From assembly GCA_948468385.1 (NCBI GenBank), contig CAOKHZ010000004.1:1-64000 (forward strand): 64,000 bases of DNA, given 5' to 3'. The notes under the pieces were generated by a model. That model saw only the letters and a list, made by a program, of their open reading frames with translations, was not told the DNA's origin and searched no databases. Positions within the stretch are counted from its first letter, which is position 1; every line of letters starts with the position of its first letter. The position numbers and the translations under genes are program-made. Below, piece by piece: positions 33,724-42,871 of the stretch. This stretch comes from an uncultured Faecalicatena sp. Its GTDB lineage: Bacteria > Bacillota > Clostridia > Lachnospirales > Lachnospiraceae.

Positions 33724-34197
33724 TTATGATGGCACCTCTTCGTCATTCTTCTCCCACGGCAGGACATCTCCTTCTTCCTTCAGGTGCGTCAGAATCTCGG
33801 GAATCCCCTCATATGTCTTGGAATCCACATGGAAAATCTTTTTGCACCCCGCCAGCCTTAGCCACCGCTCGGCGCGTGAAACGTCCGCCTTCTCATCATG
33901 AATCTTGGTGACAATTCCGATGACTTCCCGGTTGCACATCGCCGTGCAGCACGGCGGATACAGCGAATATGGTTCGGTCGCCGACAAGAGCAACCCGACC
34001 ACGTCCGCCTCATAAGAATACAACGCCAACGCGTAGCCCAAATGCTTCGTCTGCGCGTATTCTCCCGGCGTGTCGATAATGACGTCGAAGTGATTCACAT
34101 ACTGTGTCTTGTGATACTGGATTTTTTCTCCTTTTAGCGCCTGGGTCAGCGTCGTCTTGCCACACTCACTCCTGCCCATCAATACTATTTTTCTCAT
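33724..34197 (-). CDS. pduV: PduV/EutP-like small GTPase
   Basis: The 157-residue protein has a Walker A loop at its very start, MRKIVLMGRSECGKTTLTQA. A DTPGEYAQ switch follows and later the TKIHDE guanine-specificity-like segment. EutP/PduV proteins are associated with microcompartments and have been linked to positioning or filament movement, though function is not firmly known. The start is ATG 34197; it follows the PduU-type gene by 4 bp. Confidence 0.88.
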   Translation of the reverse strand: MRKIVLMGRSECGKTTLTQALKGEKIQYHKTQYVNHFDVIIDTPGEYAQTKHLGYALALYSYEADVVGLLLSATEPYSLYPPCCTAMCNREVIGIVTKIHDEKADVSRAERWLRLAGCKKIFHVDSKTYEGIPEILTHLKEEGDVLPWEKNDEEVPS

Positions 34198-34201
34198 ACC
34201 G

Positions 34202-34564
34202 TCAGGTCCTTGTGATCTCACACACGGAGAATCCCATCTTGTCCTTCACATATTCGAGCACCGCCCTCGTGGCGGCCTCGACCTCGGAAATGGAACCGGT
34301 CACGATCAGCGTCCCGCTGAAGCGGTCTACGAATCCAAGTTCGATTCCCGCCGACTTGATGGCGATGTCCGCCGCGATGATGGCGGTTTCTGCCGGGCTG
34401 ATGGTCAGTACTCCGATGGCCGACTTACTGTACTCCACCCTCGGGTCAAGCCCCAGCTTTTCATACAGCGTGATGTCCGGACTGGCAATCAAGTGAGCAA
34501 TGGTAATCTCTTTGCCCGGCACCAGTTCCTGCACGATACGGCTCGGCATCAATTCCTCTCCCAC
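34202..34564 (-). CDS. pduU: Circularly permuted shell protein (PduU/EutS-like)
   Basis: The 120-residue protein begins with a short beta segment (SRIVQELVPGKEITIAHLIA) and then SAIGVLTISPAETAIIAADI, with FVDRFSGTLIVTGSISEVEA later. This order is that of permuted BMC-H proteins PduU and EutS, whose N-terminal strands form a beta barrel plugging the pore. It lies between the activase and pduV genes, the standard neighbour of PduV, with which PduU interacts in Salmonella. Confidence 0.9.
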   Translation of the reverse strand: MGEELMPSRIVQELVPGKEITIAHLIASPDITLYEKLGLDPRVEYSKSAIGVLTISPAETAIIAADIAIKSAGIELGFVDRFSGTLIVTGSISEVEAATRAVLEYVKDKMGFSVCEITRT

Positions 34565-34570
34565 TTGTCA

Positions 34571-35365
34571 TCACCCTCCTATCTGGCACTCCACGCCGGA
34601 AACTTCTTTTGCGACTTTGAGTAATTCCCTCATTTTTTCATTGGTCGGCGGCTCTACGTCTCCCATCAGGTATTCTCTCCCGAGGCCGGTATATTTATCC
34701 TGCCCGAGTCTGTGATACGGTAACAAATGCAGCCGTTTCACATTTCCAAGCTTTTTCGTGTATGCCGCGATGTCTCGAATCTCCTCCGGCGTATCATTAA
34801 ATCCCGGAATGACCGGTACGCGGATGCTAAGCTCCGTCATGTGGGAATTGGCAATCTTCGCCGCGTTTTCGAGCATCAATTCGTTTGACCTGCCGGTAAA
34901 CTCTTTGTGTTTCACGGGATTCATGTGCTTGATATCCAGCAAATACTGATCCAGATACGGGAGAACGCTCTCTATCGTCTCCCATTTCGCACATCCCATG
35001 CTCTCCATCGACGTGTTGATCCCCTGATCCTTCGCCGCCCGAAGAAGTGCCTGCGCAAACTGCGGCTGGCATAGGCTCTCGCCGCCCGAAAGCGTCATGC
35101 CGCCCCCGGTTCTGCGATAATACGGCCTGTCCTTCTCGACCGTCTCCATCACCTCGGCCACCGTCACGTCACGTCCGATCACCTTCGGCTTTCCCTGAAC
35201 CATCATCGTCTGGATGGCGTATTCCTGGGATTCTGGATTGCAGCACCACCGGCACCTTAACACGCAGCCTTTCAAAAACACGATGGTGCGGATGCCGTTT
35301 CCGTCATGGATGGAATACCTCTGAATGTCAAAGATACGTCCCTTTGTGTTCAAATATTCTTCCAT
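34571..35365 (-). CDS. Glycyl radical enzyme activase (radical SAM)
   Basis: The 264-residue protein starts at ATG 35365, which follows the dehydratase stop by one base. It contains the radical SAM CxxxCxxC motif in GCVLRCRWCCNPES, the GGxMTLSGGE motif (TGGGMTLSGGESLCQPQF) and YLLDIKHMNP. It abstracts hydrogen from the C-terminal Gly of its partner to make the glycyl radical. It lacks the Cys-rich two-cluster ferredoxin insert that many GRE activases have after the CxxxCxxC loop, so it is the short pyruvate-formate-lyase-activase-like form. Confidence 0.93.
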   Translation of the reverse strand: MEEYLNTKGRIFDIQRYSIHDGNGIRTIVFLKGCVLRCRWCCNPESQEYAIQTMMVQGKPKVIGRDVTVAEVMETVEKDRPYYRRTGGGMTLSGGESLCQPQFAQALLRAAKDQGINTSMESMGCAKWETIESVLPYLDQYLLDIKHMNPVKHKEFTGRSNELMLENAAKIANSHMTELSIRVPVIPGFNDTPEEIRDIAAYTKKLGNVKRLHLLPYHRLGQDKYTGLGREYLMGDVEPPTNEKMRELLKVAKEVSGVECQIGG

Positions 35366-35366
35366 A

Positions 35367-37898
35367 TTAAAAGCCCTGCTCCGTCCTGCGGATGATGTCG
35401 TCCTGCAAGGACTTGGACAATGTCGTAAACAATGCACTGTATCCTGCCACACGTACGACCAAGTGCCGGTACTGTTCCGGATGTGCCTGCGCGTCCAAAA
35501 GCGTCTCACGATCCACGACGTTAAACTGCATGTGACTTCCCTTCTGGTCAAAGTAGGAACGAATCAATCCGACAAAATTCTCCAGCCCATCCTTGCCGCT
35601 AAGTGCCGACGGATGGAACTTCTGGTTAAACAACGTTCCGTTGGATGCAATGTAATGATCCAACTTGGAAACCGAATTGGCCGCCGCGGTCGGGCCGTTC
35701 ACATCCTTTCCGGATGTCGGGGAAACCCCGTCCGCCACCGGCGTGTGAGCCAGTCTTCCGTCCGGCGTCGCTCCGGTCTGCTCTCCTAGCGGAACATTTG
35801 CCGATACCGGATAAAGTCCGGCCTGGAAGCGTCCGCCCCTCGGATTGTAATAACGCTCCACCGGCTTCGTATAAGTATAGGCCGCCTCTCTGGCAAACTC
35901 GTCAATCTCGTCCACGTCGTTGCCGAACTTCGGCACGTTCTCGATCAATTCCAGAATCCGTTCGCCCTCGGCCTTCACCTTCGGCGACTCGCTCGCTTCC
36001 TTTACGGATTTGAAAATCGCCGCGATTTCATCCTCACCGACCGTGCGTCCGCCCTCCTGCATTGCCTTGGCAATCTCGGTTACCATGTAGGCCGCGTCCT
36101 CTGCCGCCAGACCCTTGCCATAATTCAAGGCCAGTATGCCCTTGAGCTCCTTCATGGACACTTTCTTCTCTTCATAAACCAGCTTCTTGACCGCATACAG
36201 CGAATCCGTCACGTTGGCAATGCCGAATCCCTGAGGACCGCTGAAGTTGTAAACGGCCCCGCCTTCCTCGAAGGTCTTGCCCGACTTCATGCAGTCGTCC
36301 ACCATCGCCGACAAAAACGGCAACGGACACCTCTCCGCGTGAGCCATGTCTATCGCGTTGTCCGCGTTGACCATCAGCTTGATGGCGTACTCCATCTGAA
36401 TCTTGTAAGCACGGTAGAACTCCTCGAAGGTCGCCATGTTTTCCACGTCCCCGGTCTGCGGTCCCACCTGCGCGCCCTTGTCCATGCCGTTGGAAAATAC
36501 CAGTTCCAGCGGACGGCACATATTGAAGAACGCCGCATCGTGCCAGCCACAAGTCTTTCCCGCCTTCTGCGGCTCCACGCAGCCGATGATGTTGTACTCG
36601 CGCGCGTCCGCAAGCGTCAGCCCGCGGCTCATCAAGGACGGAATGATAACTTCGTCATTATAATACGCCGGCAATCCGATACCCGTACGGGTCAATTCGG
36701 CCGCCTTGATCAAGAACTCATGCGGCGAGCCGTTCCACACACGGATGGAGAACGACGGCTGCGGCAAGAACACGTGGTGGCAGGCCTGGATGCACATGAA
36801 GGACAAATCATTCGTCACGTCGATGCCCTCCGCATTCTGTCCTCCCGCAATCAGGTTCTGAAACAAGCCATAACCGGCAAACCCTTCCGCCGACGCGGCG
36901 TCACGGCATTTGCTGATGTCGTTCATCTTGACCCAGATGCAGTCCATAAGCTCTTGCGCGAACTCCCTCGTAATCTTCCCGGCATCCATGTCCTTCTTAT
37001 AATAAGGGTACATGTACTGGTCAAATCGTCCTGGTGAAATCGAATGTCCGCTGGACTCAATCTGTAAAAGCTGCTGTACGAACCAGAAAGACTGGCATGC
37101 CTCGTAAAAGCTCGTCGCTCCCTTTTCCGGGACGTTGGCGCAATTCTGCGCGATTTGCAAAAGTTCCCGCTTCCTCGCCGAATCCGTGCACTTCTCCGCT
37201 TCCTCAAGTGCAAGCTTGGCATAACGCCTCGCATAGGTAATCGCCGCGTCACAACTCATCATCATGGCCTTTAAGAGCCTTGACTTCTTCTGGTAATTGG
37301 CATCCGTAATACTGCATTTCGCCAACTCTTCCTCGGCCTTTGCCTTGATTCCGCCAAAGCCAATCTCCAGCACTTCCCAGTACTTGACCGTCACATGGCC
37401 GACACCGTTATAAAAATAATTGCCCGGCGTGAACATGTTGTGCTCAATGGCAAGCAACGTCTCCGATTCCATGTAGGAGGTTGCCAATTCGCTGCTCGTC
37501 TTCCCCTTCCAATACGCATCCGCCGCAAGGAGTTCCTTCTTGGCCTGCTCGGAAATGTGGAACGGGTCGGCGCTTCGCGTCTCCAAAGTCTCGAACTCGC
37601 TCTCTAGCCACTCGTAAGAGAACTCCGGATACGTCTGGCAACTGTGCGGTGCAATCGTCGTGCTGCCGACAATCAACTCCAACGGCCGAATCACAATCGG
37701 GATGTTCTCCAAAATGTGCTTAAACGCCTTCGCCCTGCGGATGACCATCGGCTCGTTCTCCGTCTGCTTGTACGACTCGGTAATCAAAACCGCGCGGGCG
37801 GACTCGACTTCCGGGGTCTTCTCAAACAGATGCGCCACCAGCTTCGGAATCCGGTCTGACTTTGGAATGTCCGTACTGTCATAGGTGTATAATCCCAT
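35367..37898 (-). CDS. Glycyl radical diol dehydratase (B12-independent 1,2-propanediol dehydratase)
   Basis: The 843-residue enzyme starts at ATG 37898 after GGAAGGAGAC; a longer frame would run through the leader. The active-site thiyl Cys lies in YNIIGCVEPQ with the Glu base two residues later. The C-terminal glycyl-radical loop is VVRVAGYSALF. GCVEP and the neighbouring aldolase, PduP and PduL genes point to dehydration of 1,2-propanediol to propionaldehyde rather than choline cleavage or glycerol dehydration. The enzyme is inactivated by oxygen, so strict anaerobiosis is implied. It is the first gene of the operon. Confidence 0.92.
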   Translation of the reverse strand: MGLYTYDSTDIPKSDRIPKLVAHLFEKTPEVESARAVLITESYKQTENEPMVIRRAKAFKHILENIPIVIRPLELIVGSTTIAPHSCQTYPEFSYEWLESEFETLETRSADPFHISEQAKKELLAADAYWKGKTSSELATSYMESETLLAIEHNMFTPGNYFYNGVGHVTVKYWEVLEIGFGGIKAKAEEELAKCSITDANYQKKSRLLKAMMMSCDAAITYARRYAKLALEEAEKCTDSARKRELLQIAQNCANVPEKGATSFYEACQSFWFVQQLLQIESSGHSISPGRFDQYMYPYYKKDMDAGKITREFAQELMDCIWVKMNDISKCRDAASAEGFAGYGLFQNLIAGGQNAEGIDVTNDLSFMCIQACHHVFLPQPSFSIRVWNGSPHEFLIKAAELTRTGIGLPAYYNDEVIIPSLMSRGLTLADAREYNIIGCVEPQKAGKTCGWHDAAFFNMCRPLELVFSNGMDKGAQVGPQTGDVENMATFEEFYRAYKIQMEYAIKLMVNADNAIDMAHAERCPLPFLSAMVDDCMKSGKTFEEGGAVYNFSGPQGFGIANVTDSLYAVKKLVYEEKKVSMKELKGILALNYGKGLAAEDAAYMVTEIAKAMQEGGRTVGEDEIAAIFKSVKEASESPKVKAEGERILELIENVPKFGNDVDEIDEFAREAAYTYTKPVERYYNPRGGRFQAGLYPVSANVPLGEQTGATPDGRLAHTPVADGVSPTSGKDVNGPTAAANSVSKLDHYIASNGTLFNQKFHPSALSGKDGLENFVGLIRSYFDQKGSHMQFNVVDRETLLDAQAHPEQYRHLVVRVAGYSALFTTLSKSLQDDIIRRTEQGF

Positions 37899-37916
37899 CT
37901 TCTTTGTCTCCTTCCT

Positions 37917-37942
37917 ATATGTGCATGCCTTTATGCACATAT
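37917..37942. other. Hairpin in the dehydratase mRNA leader
   Basis: ATATGTGCAT (37917-37926) and ATGCACATAT (37933-37942) form a 10-bp stem with a 6-base loop, 18 bp before the GGAAGGAGAC site. It lies in the about 150-nt leader of the microcompartment operon and may modulate translation or mRNA stability. Confidence 0.5.
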
Positions 37943-38050
37943 GAATTCCCCGGTGAGTCGGTGCAGCCTGCCCTCCCCATTTCACGAAAGGAATGCACTT
38001 TATGTACCGCCAAATGATGTCTGATAATCCCATCTCACCTAGTTGTTGCT

Positions 38051-38079
38051 ATTATACCGCAGATACGTCTCGAAGTCAA
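38051..38079 (-). promoter_or_regulatory. Promoter of the microcompartment operon
   Basis: On the minus strand TTGACT (plus 38074-38079) and TATAAT (38051-38056) are spaced by 17 bp, a near-consensus vegetative promoter. Transcription would start near 38045 and give a leader of about 150 nt. A palindrome at 38099-38134 lies just upstream of the -35. Confidence 0.8.
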
Positions 38080-38098
38080 CAAGATGCAACATATTTTT

Positions 38099-38134
38099 TG
38101 TGGTTTTTTCAAATAAATGCCACAAAAAACCACA
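38099..38134. promoter_or_regulatory. Inverted repeat upstream of the microcompartment promoter
   Basis: TGTGGTTTTTT (38099-38109) and AAAAAACCACA (38124-38134) are perfect inverted repeats with a 14-bp spacer, about 20 bp upstream of the -35. A dimeric activator, perhaps the DeoR-type regulator or another sugar sensor, could bind here. The A-tracts may also bend DNA. Confidence 0.5.
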
Positions 38135-38221
38135 TTTTTGATGTTGGTTTTTGTTGTCGTTCGCATTTCATCGATTTTGCCCGGGATTTCCGTCTGATTC
38201 CCCGCAATTTCACTTTTTTAG

Positions 38222-38250
38222 TTGACAAATGTAAAAATACATAGCATACT
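38222..38250 (+). promoter_or_regulatory. Promoter for the PHP-domain gene
   Basis: TTGACA (38222-38227) and CATACT (38245-38250) are spaced by 17 bp. Transcription would begin near 38257 and carry the structured repeat at 38270-38394 in the 5' untranslated region. Confidence 0.65.
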
Positions 38251-38269
38251 TAAACCATCACGATGCAGA

Positions 38270-38394
38270 CAAAGAGTTTCGCTTGCGAAACTCTCGCGCC
38301 GGAGCGCGGCTGCGCCAGCAGCCATTTTCCTTAGGCGCGGAGTGCGCATCCCCCGGAGGGTTTTGTATCATAGGGAACGAAGTTTCCTATGATA
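38270..38394. repeat. Structured 125-bp repeat, copy 1
   Basis: This copy begins CAAAGAG and contains a hairpin AGAGTTTCGC/GCGAAACTCT, then GCGCCGGAGCGC, GGCTGC/GCAGCC, a GCGC/GCGC stem and ATCATAGGGAAC/GTTTCCTATGAT. It matches copy 2 at 39161-39285 in length and nearly all positions outside the first stem. It ends 20 bp before the start codon of the PHP gene, so it is a leader element when transcribed rightward. Confidence 0.85.
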
Positions 38395-38414
38395 CAAGAA
38401 AGGTTGGACACGCC

Positions 38415-39137
38415 ATGAGACAGATAGAATTTGACATTCACACCCACACGATTGCCAGCGGACACGCCACCACCGCCACGATTACCGATATGGCAAAGGC
38501 GGCCGTGGCAAAGGATTTAAAGTTACTCGGTATTTCTGACCACGGCCCGGCGACCGTCGGCGGCGGGCGCGCGTCATACTTTCGCTCCCTCCACCTGGCA
38601 CAAAAAAACCGCCTCGGGGTCGAGATGCTTTATGGCGCGGAAGCCAATATTTTAGATAGGGACGGGCATCTGGATTTGGAGGACGACATACTGGCCACGC
38701 TCGATTACGTCATTGCCAGCATGCACCGGCCGGTCATTAGCCCCGGCACCGCAGAAGAAAACACGCGTGCCTACGTCGGGGCCATGAAAAATCCGCACGT
38801 AAGCATTCTCGGGCATTGCGACGATGTCAAATTTCCCGTTGACTATGAAAGCATCGTCAAGGCGGCGATGGAATACCACGTATTACTCGAAATTAACGAA
38901 AGCTCGTTGAGGCCGGACGGCTATCGCGGCGACACCCGTTTCAACAATTTGATGATTTTGAACTTGTGCAAACACTTTCAATATCCGATCCTACTCTCGA
39001 GCGACAGCCATGGACCAGAACGGGTAGGAGATTTCACGTATTCGCTGGAATTGTTGAAAAAGACGGAATTTCCAGACTCGCTGGTACTAAACCACTCTGC
39101 AAAGGAATTAAATGCCTGGATTGCAAAGTCCAAGTAA
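38415..39137 (+). CDS. PHP-domain metal-dependent phosphoesterase
   Basis: The 240-residue protein starts at ATG 38415 (MRQIEFDIHTHTIASGHATT); the open frame upstream merely runs through the structured repeat. PHP motifs are present: DIHTHT, LGISDHGP, YGAEANIL, ILGHCDD and the C-terminal SSDSHGPERVG, giving the usual trinuclear metal site. It resembles YcdX-type phosphatases or PolX-like PHP domains acting on phosphomonoesters. The exact substrate is unknown. Structured repeats flank the gene on both sides, possibly making it a small mobile or separately regulated unit. Confidence 0.88.
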   Translation: MRQIEFDIHTHTIASGHATTATITDMAKAAVAKDLKLLGISDHGPATVGGGRASYFRSLHLAQKNRLGVEMLYGAEANILDRDGHLDLEDDILATLDYVIASMHRPVISPGTAEENTRAYVGAMKNPHVSILGHCDDVKFPVDYESIVKAAMEYHVLLEINESSLRPDGYRGDTRFNNLMILNLCKHFQYPILLSSDSHGPERVGDFTYSLELLKKTEFPDSLVLNHSAKELNAWIAKSK

Positions 39138-39160
39138 CAAGTCCTCGCTTGTTGCTGTAA

Positions 39161-39285
39161 CAAAGAGTCCGGCAAGCCGGACTCTCGCGCCGGAGCGCGG
39201 CTGCGCCAGCAGCCATTTTCCTTAGGCGCGAAGCGCGCATCCCTCGGAGGGTTTTATATCATAGGGAACGAAGTTTCCTATGATA
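39161..39285. repeat. Structured 125-bp repeat, copy 2
   Basis: Copy 2 follows the PHP gene by 23 bp in the same orientation as copy 1. The first stem is AGAGTCCGGC/GCCGGACTCT: both arms differ from copy 1 in a compensatory way, while the rest is almost identical. ATCATAGGGAAC/GTTTCCTATGAT closes the unit. Further hairpins follow at 39288-39313. Confidence 0.85.
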
Positions 39286-39287
39286 AT

Positions 39288-39313
39288 CGAGTAGGGGGGT
39301 TTTTCCCTACTCG
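39288..39313. other. Hairpin cluster after repeat copy 2
   Basis: CGAGTAGGG (39288-39296) pairs with CCCTACTCG (39305-39313). Next, GGGACA and TGTCCC enclose a GCTGC/GCAGC stem (about 39320-39357). The stretch 39138-39434 contains no gene, only these successive hairpins and the terminator at 39374-39405; it may end the PHP transcript. Confidence 0.6.
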
Positions 39314-39373
39314 CGCGCCGGGACAAGCTGCGTAAGCAGCATATACCTTTCTGTCCCGTGTGCATAAAAAATT

Positions 39374-39405
39374 CGGACATCGGCCAATGAAATGGCTGAT
39401 GTCCG
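39374..39405 (-). terminator. Terminator of the JAB-domain operon
   Basis: CGGACATCGGCC (39374-39385) pairs with GGCTGATGTCCG (39394-39405), 12 bp with one G-T wobble. On the minus strand it is followed by AATTTTTTATG, a U tract. It lies 30 bp past the small protein stop. Confidence 0.8.
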
Positions 39406-39434
39406 GATAATCTTTATAAAAATAACACTATCAC

Positions 39435-39605
39435 TTAAAAGTTAAAAACAATATTGTTTTTATTCATTTTCGCCGCTTTCTTTGACCTTTCTGTTGTCTT
39501 GATTTCTCTTAACATCCTCATCTTTTCCTCTTCAAGCTCAGAAACAGACATTTCCTTATATTTTTCAGGAATCACCAAAATGTCATTTTCATATGCCACC
39601 ATCAT
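39435..39605 (-). CDS. Small 56-residue protein coupled to the JAB-domain gene
   Basis: A short frame starts at ATG 39605, six bases after a perfect AAGGAGG that lies inside the end of the JAB gene, and overlaps that gene by 17 bp. The protein (MMVAYENDILVIPEKYKEMS then a charged helix ELEEEKMRMLREIKTT) ends NNIVFNF. Strong translation signals and coupling argue it is real. It could be a partner, inhibitor or substrate of the JAB protein. Base composition is as A+T-rich as its neighbour. Confidence 0.72.
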   Translation of the reverse strand: MMVAYENDILVIPEKYKEMSVSELEEEKMRMLREIKTTERSKKAAKMNKNNIVFNF

Positions 39606-40176
39606 CTGTTACCTCCTTAAAATTAACATCAAAGCTTTTTTGAATTTCAAACAAGGCCATAATCTGTGCTTTATCTTCATTATAACCACTTTTCAAATAT
39701 CCTTCAACCACCAATTTATAGTAATTTTCGTTAACCCACTCATTCGCACTATACATATACACTCTTCCATCATGGCATACTACAACACCAATCACATATT
39801 CGTGTTCAAAATTTGAATTCAAATCATCAATACTTGGAGGGAAACTATCTGGATGGTTATGTATTGTAAGCAGATTATCATACTTCCTTATCACTTTTTC
39901 AGTCATATTCGAATACACTATCTTCTTTTCAACCATTACATTTGTCTCTTTTGCAACAACGCTTATCGAATCCAAATCTATCCAATACATGTCCTCATAT
40001 TTCGTACCCGAACGATGAATTAAAATGTCTTTCGCAATTTTATATAAAGTTCTGCTTAATTCTACATTATTCGAGATAAAGTCAAATTTTCTCTTGTATT
40101 CACCACCAGCAATATAAGTGTGATTAATAACAGTTTCTTTATCTCTGCCTTTCCTCTGTTCTTCTAATTCTAACAT
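39589..40176 (-). CDS. JAB/JAMM-domain protein
   Basis: The 195-residue protein starts at ATG 40176 with GAGG eight bases upstream; the longer frame from 40254 passes through the groESL terminator. It carries TIHNHPDSFPPSIDDL (residues about 104-119), a JAMM-type HxH..PS..D metal motif with one residue fewer in the loop than RadC. JAB proteins are zinc peptidases or isopeptidases in ubiquitin-like systems, or DNA-repair associated (RadC). The gene is markedly A+T-rich compared with groEL and the PHP gene, suggesting transfer. Together with the coupled small protein it could be a defence or toxin-type pair, unproven. Confidence 0.78.
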   Translation of the reverse strand: MLELEEQRKGRDKETVINHTYIAGGEYKRKFDFISNNVELSRTLYKIAKDILIHRSGTKYEDMYWIDLDSISVVAKETNVMVEKKIVYSNMTEKVIRKYDNLLTIHNHPDSFPPSIDDLNSNFEHEYVIGVVVCHDGRVYMYSANEWVNENYYKLVVEGYLKSGYNEDKAQIMALFEIQKSFDVNFKEVTDDGGI

Positions 40177-40219
40177 GTGACCATCCTCTATCAGCTCATT
40201 TTCAACCAACATGCAAAAA

Positions 40220-40243
40220 GAAGCCACTCGCATGAGCGACTTC
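40220..40243 (-). terminator. groESL terminator
   Basis: GAAGCCACTC (40220-40229) and GAGCGACTTC (40234-40243) pair with two wobbles, and the leftward transcript then reads TTCTTTTTGC. It lies about 70 bp past the groEL stop. Confidence 0.85.
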
Positions 40244-40310
40244 TTTTTTATCAATTATTTTCAATTTCTAATATCACGAATCAATTTGCCCTGATGTCGC
40301 GGGATATGTC

Positions 40311-41975
<1,665 letters not shown>

Positions 41976-42085
41976 TTATCAATCATCCGCTTACCGGCAG
42001 GATCCCCACCGATAATTCCTCTACTGATACGCCTCTACCGATAACGCCTTCACCATCAAAACCCCGCTGACGGTTCTCCCATCGA

Positions 42086-42373
42086 TTATTCTTCCACGAT
42101 TGCCAAAATGTCGCCCTGCTTCACCACGATATACTCCTCGCCGTCAAGTTCTACGTTCGTCCCGGCATACTTGGAATAAATCACCTTGTCACCGGCCTTG
42201 ACCTGCATCGTCACGTCCTTTCCATCTATCACTCCGCCTGGTCCAACGGCGATGACTTCCGCCTCCTGCGGCTTCTCTTTTGCCTGCCCCGGAAGGACAA
42301 TCCCTGACTTCGTCGTCTCTTCTGCCTCTAACTGCCTTAATACAATCTTATCACCCAATGGTACTAATTTCAT
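42086..42373 (-). CDS. groES: Co-chaperonin GroES
   Basis: The 95-residue protein starts at ATG 42373 after AAAGGAGG. It reads MKLVPLGDKIVLRQLEAEET, then TKSGIVLPGQAKEKPQ (the mobile loop that docks to GroEL), and DKVIYSKYAGTNVELDGEEY. A 152-bp spacer with no gene separates it from groEL. Confidence 0.98.
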   Translation of the reverse strand: MKLVPLGDKIVLRQLEAEETTKSGIVLPGQAKEKPQEAEVIAVGPGGVIDGKDVTMQVKAGDKVIYSKYAGTNVELDGEEYIVVKQGDILAIVEE

Positions 42374-42402
42374 TACGATTCCTCCTTTATTTTTAAGCTT
42401 TG

Positions 42403-42429
42403 TTAGCACTCATTTCCTTTGAGTGCTAA
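42403..42429. promoter_or_regulatory. CIRCE operator (HrcA site)
   Basis: TTAGCACTC (42403-42411), a 9-bp spacer and GAGTGCTAA (42421-42429) match the CIRCE consensus exactly. HrcA binds it and releases on heat or folding stress. It lies 30 bp upstream of the groES start, so it also sits in the 5' end of the mRNA. Confidence 0.97.
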
Positions 42430-42541
42430 ACACTAGATATAAAATAGCACTCTGCCGACCATTTGTCAACAGAGTTTGTTATTTTTTATAATTAGTTTAT
42501 AACTTCGTTACGATTCACGGAGACACCCCATGGCGTGATAG

Positions 42542-42856
42542 TTATAACTTTTCCTTTTCCGCCACGCTATAAAAACCGTCCTCTATCCGAAACACCAACA
42601 TGTTGCCTTCTTCCGACTGAAACCGCTCCTTTACGACGCCCGTACAGTACAACACCTCCTTTTTCGTCGAAATATGGCACCCATACCTCGCGTCCAAGGA
42701 AATCACCGTCAAATCATTTTCCTTCAATTTCAAGTAAATATAATCATCCTCGACATCGTATCTATAAACTTTGCAGTGACGTATCGTGTTGTCAAAAATC
42801 GCGTCCGCAGAAATGATTTTCACCATCTGCAGACTCACCGGGCTTCCCTCGTACAT
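42542..42856 (-). CDS. Hypothetical protein downstream of codY
   Basis: The 104-residue protein begins MYEGSPVSLQMVKIISADAI and is rich in beta-strand sequence: CKVYRYDVEDDYIYLKLKE, LDARYGCHISTKKEVLYCTG, then a conserved-looking VVKERFQSEEGNMLVFRIED. The strand pattern with an ERxxS..GN-type turn recalls N-terminal PilZ-associated (YcgR-like) domains, but there is no RxxxR/DxSxxG PilZ motif. It is in tandem with codY (15-bp gap). Function unknown; a link to cell-surface or flagellar control is a guess from context in related bacteria. Confidence 0.65.
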   Translation of the reverse strand: MYEGSPVSLQMVKIISADAIFDNTIRHCKVYRYDVEDDYIYLKLKENDLTVISLDARYGCHISTKKEVLYCTGVVKERFQSEEGNMLVFRIEDGFYSVAEKEKL

Positions 42857-42871
42857 ACCTGAACTCTCCTT

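Noticed and set aside
35367-37898. Choline trimethylamine-lyase (CutC) as identity of the glycyl radical enzyme
   Set aside because: The neighbours include a deoxysugar-phosphate aldolase and the Cys motif is GCVEP, which fit a diol dehydratase; no choline genes are present.
23085-38045. B12-dependent Pdu operon
   Set aside because: No PduCDE, PduGH reactivase or cobalamin adenosyltransferase is encoded; the dehydratase is a glycyl radical enzyme.
38283-38414. N-terminal extension of the PHP-domain protein
   Set aside because: The extension is the translated structured repeat; the PHP fold begins at ATG 38415.
38270-39313. CRISPR array
   Set aside because: There are only two long repeat copies separated by a gene, each with internal hairpins, and no short regular repeat-spacer pattern.
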